Assembly: GCF_049801055.1 (NCBI RefSeq)
Contig: NZ_JBNAGF010000016.1
Span: 1-64,000, forward strand
DNA: 64,000 bases
Direction: 5' to 3'
DNA from: JBNAGF01 sp049801055
Lineage (GTDB): Bacteria > Pseudomonadota > Alphaproteobacteria > Rhodobacterales > Rhodobacteraceae
A program made the position numbers and the translations under genes. The notes beneath the pieces were generated by a model, which was given only the letters and a program-made list of their open reading frames with translations, ran no database searches and had not been told where the DNA came from. Below are positions 61,017-64,000 of the stretch, piece after piece. Position 1 is the first letter of the stretch. Every line of letters starts with the position of its first letter.

Positions 61017-61798
61017 CGCACCTGTGTAGTTGCGCCCATCATCTGGTCGACGGCTGAAATTACTTTGGCATTCATTTCATAGCCGCGTTGAGCTTCGATT
61101 AGTTCCGTCACTTCGCGTACGGCATCGACTGAACTGTCTTCCAGGTATCCCTGACGCACGATGCCCAACCCTTCTTCTCCAGGGGTGGCAAGTGTTGGGG
61201 GGCCTGAAGCTTCGGTTTCACCAAACAAGTTGCCGCCCAAGGCCTCCAACCCTTTGGCATTGGCAAAACTGGCCAGATGAAATTGCCCCAGTAACTGCCC
61301 TTCCGTGGAGTCTCGAAAGTAAGCGTAAACTTCGCCCTCTGCGTTGATGGAAACACTGTTGGCATCGTCGGGGATAACGATTTCCGGAGAAACTGGAAAT
61401 CCATCGGAGGTAATGATCATCCCTTCAGCGGAGCGCTTTAAGCCACCATCCCGAGTATATGCGGTTTGGCCAGATGGCAGGTTGATTTCAAGGTAGCCAC
61501 GCCCCTCCACGGCGAGGTCAAGATCGTTCCCGGTTGCCGACAATGATCCTTGGGCGAGGTGGACGGTGACTGCGGAAGGACGAACTCCAAGCCCAATCTG
61601 CACCCCGGTCGGCAATACTGTTCCATCCGACGCATTGACCGATCCCGCGCGGGATATCTGTTGGTAGTGAAGGTCGGCAAACTCGGCCCGCCGGGCGTTG
61701 TAGCCAGTTGTGTTCATGTTGGCGAGATTGTTTGAAATGGTCTCTACCCGCATCTGCTGGGCGCTCATTCCGGTGGCGGCAATCTTAAGGGCGCGCAT
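61013..61798 (-). CDS. flgG: Distal rod protein FlgG
   Basis: 261 residues. N-terminal rod motif MSAQQMRVETISNNLANMNTTGYNARRAEF (read in parts), central domain, and the C-terminal SVDAVREVTELIEAQRGYEMNAKVISAVDQM shared by flagellar axial proteins. Exported by the flagellar gate without a signal peptide. Coupled to flgA (ATGA), 14 bp after flgF. Confidence 0.95.
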   Translation of the reverse strand: MRALKIAATGMSAQQMRVETISNNLANMNTTGYNARRAEFADLHYQQISRAGSVNASDGTVLPTGVQIGLGVRPSAVTVHLAQGSLSATGNDLDLAVEGRGYLEINLPSGQTAYTRDGGLKRSAEGMIITSDGFPVSPEIVIPDDANSVSINAEGEVYAYFRDSTEGQLLGQFHLASFANAKGLEALGGNLFGETEASGPPTLATPGEEGLGIVRQGYLEDSSVDAVREVTELIEAQRGYEMNAKVISAVDQMMGATTQVR

Positions 61799-61812
61799 TT
61801 GTTTCTCCTTCG

Positions 61813-62526
61813 TTAGCGAACCAGCGTTTTTACAGCGTTCCGGATGCGTTCATCTTCGGACTTCAGAAAGCTCTGACCCATCTCATAAGCTCGCTGAACT
61901 TCGACAAGGCGCACCATCTGTGCCATGGGATTGACATTCGACCCCTCAAGAAACCCCTGTAGCACTGTGCCGGTATCGATGGTTTCAACCTCACCCTCGG
62001 CTTGGAACAGAACGCCGCCTTCGCGCACCACACGGGCTGGTTCCGTTGGTAGGAACAGGCCAATCTGCGAAATGGACCGCCCATCCGCACTCAAGGTACC
62101 GTCAGGCGCGATGAAGATATTGGCGACATCAGGTGGGACAAAAATGCGAGCGCCTCCTGCATCAAGAACGGGATGACCGTCCATGTTCACAAGATCCCCG
62201 TCTGAGTTGGGCGAAAAGCTTCCTGCCCGCGTCAACCGAGGTCCCCGATCGGTGTCGACCATGAAGTACCCGTCCCCTTCGATGGCGAGATCGAAGACTC
62301 CGTTTGTTTGGGTCAACTGCCCTTGCGCAGACGACGTATTTCGAACATCCGCCCGGGTCATCGAAAGCGACGAGTGATCTGGAGCGGACTTGACGAATTC
62401 GGAAAAGACCAGCCCTTCGGCCCGATATCCTGTGGTCGAAGCATTTGCTACGTTGTTGGCTACCACACGGATTTCTTTCAACAATGCAGACTGCCGTGAG
62501 AGGGTGGTATAGGTGCTTGCTTCCAT
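61813..62526 (-). CDS. flgF: Proximal rod protein FlgF
   Basis: 237 residues. Axial-protein N-terminus (LLKEIRVVANNVANASTTGYRAEGLVF, read in parts) and C-terminus (MAQMVRLVEVQRAYEMGQSFLKSEDERI). Shorter and more divergent than FlgG, as expected for FlgF. One-base overlap with fliQ (TGATG). Confidence 0.93.
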   Translation of the reverse strand: MEASTYTTLSRQSALLKEIRVVANNVANASTTGYRAEGLVFSEFVKSAPDHSSLSMTRADVRNTSSAQGQLTQTNGVFDLAIEGDGYFMVDTDRGPRLTRAGSFSPNSDGDLVNMDGHPVLDAGGARIFVPPDVANIFIAPDGTLSADGRSISQIGLFLPTEPARVVREGGVLFQAEGEVETIDTGTVLQGFLEGSNVNPMAQMVRLVEVQRAYEMGQSFLKSEDERIRNAVKTLVR

Positions 62527-62798
62527 CAGGAACCTCCGGCAATCAGTGGGAGAATCTGGCCATCAAAGAAGGCCACCAAAGTGTGCGTCATGAAATTCAT
62601 GGTCATCCAAAACACAACAACGATGGCTGCCAGTTTGGGAACAAAGGTCAGGGTCATCTCTTGTATGGATGTCAGTGCCTGAAACAAACCAATGACCAGC
62701 CCTGTGACCAATGCGACCGTTAGAATCGGCAGTGATATTAAGGTGGCCGTCCCCAGACCTTGGCGTAGCGTGTCGAAAAATAGGCCGTCTGTCAGCAT
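62526..62798 (-). CDS. fliQ: Flagellar export gate protein FliQ
   Basis: 90 residues with two transmembrane helices (about 15-40 and 50-75), standard length. It belongs with FliP and FliR in the export gate; fliR is 5 kb away in the converging operon and fliP is not in the window. Placed between fliE and flgF. Confidence 0.93.
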   Translation of the reverse strand: MLTDGLFFDTLRQGLGTATLISLPILTVALVTGLVIGLFQALTSIQEMTLTFVPKLAAIVVVFWMTMNFMTHTLVAFFDGQILPLIAGGS

Positions 62799-62799
62799 A

Positions 62800-63087
62800 T
62801 CAGACAGGCATCCGCAGAATTTCCTGGTAGGCTTCCACGACCTTGTTGCGAACGGTTACGGCCGTTTCCACTGCGAGTTCAGTTTGCGCCAGTGCCTGCA
62901 CAAGGCTATGCGGATCCGCTTTCCCGGACATTGCAGCCAAAGCGGTCTGTTCGCCCATCTCCATCGTGTGGGCAAAGTCCCTGAAAGTGGCTTTCAACCC
63001 TTGCGAAGTACTTTCATTCGGGTCCGCCTCGGTTGCCGGTCGGGACGCCTTGTATGCCTGAACTGCTGCTGTGCTGTGTACATCCAT
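62800..63087 (-). CDS. fliE: Hook-basal body adaptor FliE
   Basis: 95 residues. C-terminal half shows the family pattern (SLVQALAQTELAVETAVTVRNKVVEAYQEILRMPV, read in parts). It joins the MS ring/export gate to the rod. Ends 2 bp before the fliQ start and follows flgC by 22 bp. Confidence 0.93.
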   Translation of the reverse strand: MDVHSTAAVQAYKASRPATEADPNESTSQGLKATFRDFAHTMEMGEQTALAAMSGKADPHSLVQALAQTELAVETAVTVRNKVVEAYQEILRMPV

Positions 63088-63109
63088 TCTGGATCTCCTT
63101 GTTGTCGGA

Positions 63110-63502
63110 TTACTTACGCAAGAGATCCATCAGGGAGGACGACATCTGCCGGACCTGATCGAACATCTTGAGGTTTGCTTCGTAGCTGCGTTGCGCCTCG
63201 CGAGCGTCGGCGATCTCGATCAGAAGACTGACATTTGATCCTTCGTAGTGACCGGAGCTATCAGCCAGTGGGTGTTGAGGATCAAAAACTTTTTGCGGTT
63301 CTTTCCGGTCTAAGCGCACCTTTCCGGCCTGTACCAATTGAAGGTCCTCTCCGAAGGGCCGGACGCTGTCGAATGGTATCAACTTGCGCCGATACCCCGG
63401 TGTATCCGCATTTGAGATGTTTTCGGATACGTGGCGCAATCGGGTGGCTTGTGCCCTGAGACCACTGGCTGAAACGGTAAGGGATTTCGAAAACTCGCTC
63501 AT
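63110..63502 (-). CDS. flgC: Proximal rod protein FlgC
   Basis: 130 residues, standard length. N-terminal LRHVSENISNADTPGYRRKLIPF (read in parts) and C-terminal VSLLIEIADAREAQRSYEANLKMFDQ motifs of rod proteins. Between flgB and fliE. Confidence 0.94.
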   Translation of the reverse strand: MSEFSKSLTVSASGLRAQATRLRHVSENISNADTPGYRRKLIPFDSVRPFGEDLQLVQAGKVRLDRKEPQKVFDPQHPLADSSGHYEGSNVSLLIEIADAREAQRSYEANLKMFDQVRQMSSSLMDLLRK

Positions 63503-63516
63503 GGTATCAATCCCAC

Positions 63517-63906
63517 TCAGAACCGCCCGAGGCTGGTTCGCAAAATGTTCAGGGAGGACTTGTATATCGCAAGTGCCCGATCATGCTGGCGACGTGTTTC
63601 CACTGCCTTGAGCATTTCATTTTCGACCGAAACGGAATTGTTGTTGGGATTGATCTGATCACCCGTCACGAACTCGCGCCAGGCGGATCGATCGGAGCGA
63701 AAACCGCTTACGTGTCCGGGTCGGCTAGCTCTCATATCGGTACGAACATCATCGTACGAAACTACAGATGAAAAGGCTGCAATATCGCGAGCCCTATAAC
63801 CGGGAGTATCGGCGTTCGCGATGTTCTGAGAAATCACGGCCTGACGCTTCCCGGCATGGGTCGCCATTGCGTACGCTGTCTTAAAGACTTTCAAATCATT
63901 CAGCAC
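63517..63906 (-). CDS. flgB: Proximal rod protein FlgB
   Basis: 129 residues, standard length. Contains QAVISQNIANADTPGYRARDI near residue 25 and ENEMLKAVETRRQHDRALAIYKSSLNIL at the end (read in parts). Start chosen is GTG at 63906, with GAGGGAG seven bases upstream; a TTG at 63936 would add ten residues. First gene of the operon visible; the 94 bp upstream to the window end hold no clear promoter. Confidence 0.93.
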   Translation of the reverse strand: MLNDLKVFKTAYAMATHAGKRQAVISQNIANADTPGYRARDIAAFSSVVSYDDVRTDMRASRPGHVSGFRSDRSAWREFVTGDQINPNNNSVSVENEMLKAVETRRQHDRALAIYKSSLNILRTSLGRF

Positions 63907-64000
63907 CGGGGTTCTCCCTCGATCGGCATAAATCAAGGCTTAACTCCGATTCGTTTAAAAATGGTTCTTGAGAACGATTGGGGAACGTCAGATATGAATT

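Overview
The window reads as ordinary chromosome of an alphaproteobacterium of the Rhodobacteraceae, most likely a marine roseobacter near Ruegeria or Leisingera. The evidence is the high GC content, the dense ATGA, GTGA and TGATG gene overlaps, the type of flagellar locus, a long-form hibernation factor next to ptsN, and above all a beta-hydroxyaspartate cycle (BHAC) operon. No rRNA, tRNA, insertion sequence, prophage or CRISPR array was seen.

Region 1 (1-12.4 kb) concerns glyoxylate and C2 carbon. On the minus strand, bhcA-bhcB-bhcC-bhcD (bhcD is cut by the window start) encode the four BHAC enzymes, which turn glyoxylate plus glycine into oxaloacetate. The IclR-type regulator gene bhcR diverges from bhcA. 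Next come a Mn-cupin (S)-ureidoglycine aminohydrolase, which is an upstream glyoxylate source from purines, and malate synthase G, the alternative glyoxylate sink. A plus-strand two-component system follows, with a secreted GlcG/HbpS-like protein and a secreted ankyrin protein behind it. Sequence signals here include a 23-bp perfect inverted repeat between bhcA and bhcR, a strong sigma70-type promoter for bhcR, and a terminator-like hairpin between bhcC and bhcD.

Region 2 (12.5-21.4 kb) holds a dimethylglycine/sarcosine dehydrogenase-like flavoprotein with a cysteine-desulfurase-like protein, then a surface polysaccharide set (GT2, kdsB, cysQ, an ABC-2 permease, an SH3 protein) and an AlkB-like dioxygenase. 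Region 3 (21.6-34 kb) is housekeeping: dnaK-dnaJ, radC, a PstS/OmpA fusion, an exported protein of unknown function, secA, a parvulin, argJ and mutT. Region 4 (34-39.5 kb) is the rimP-nusA-ylxR-infB operon, with a well-formed promoter and a short leader that ends in a premature terminator just before rimP. Region 5 (39.5-48.6 kb) mixes peptide, quinone, glutathione and heme functions (proline iminopeptidase, ubiG, nitrilase-like protein, grxC, comF, hemH) with envelope proteins. Region 6 (48.6-52.5 kb) is the lptC-lptA-lptB-hpf-ptsN block, without the rpoN that often sits between lptB and hpf, plus a one-domain RNase D. A Baeyer-Villiger-type monooxygenase follows.

Region 7 (54.2-64 kb) is a flagellar locus of two convergent operons: lytic transglycosylase-flhA-fliR-flhB-(FliJ-like) on plus and flgB-flgC-fliE-fliQ-flgF-flgG-flgA-flgH-fliL on minus. 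Most enzyme calls are secure from motifs. The less understood parts are the two-component/GlcG/ankyrin module, the regulatory signals of the BHAC-glyoxylate region, the rimP leader, and several small or unassigned proteins.
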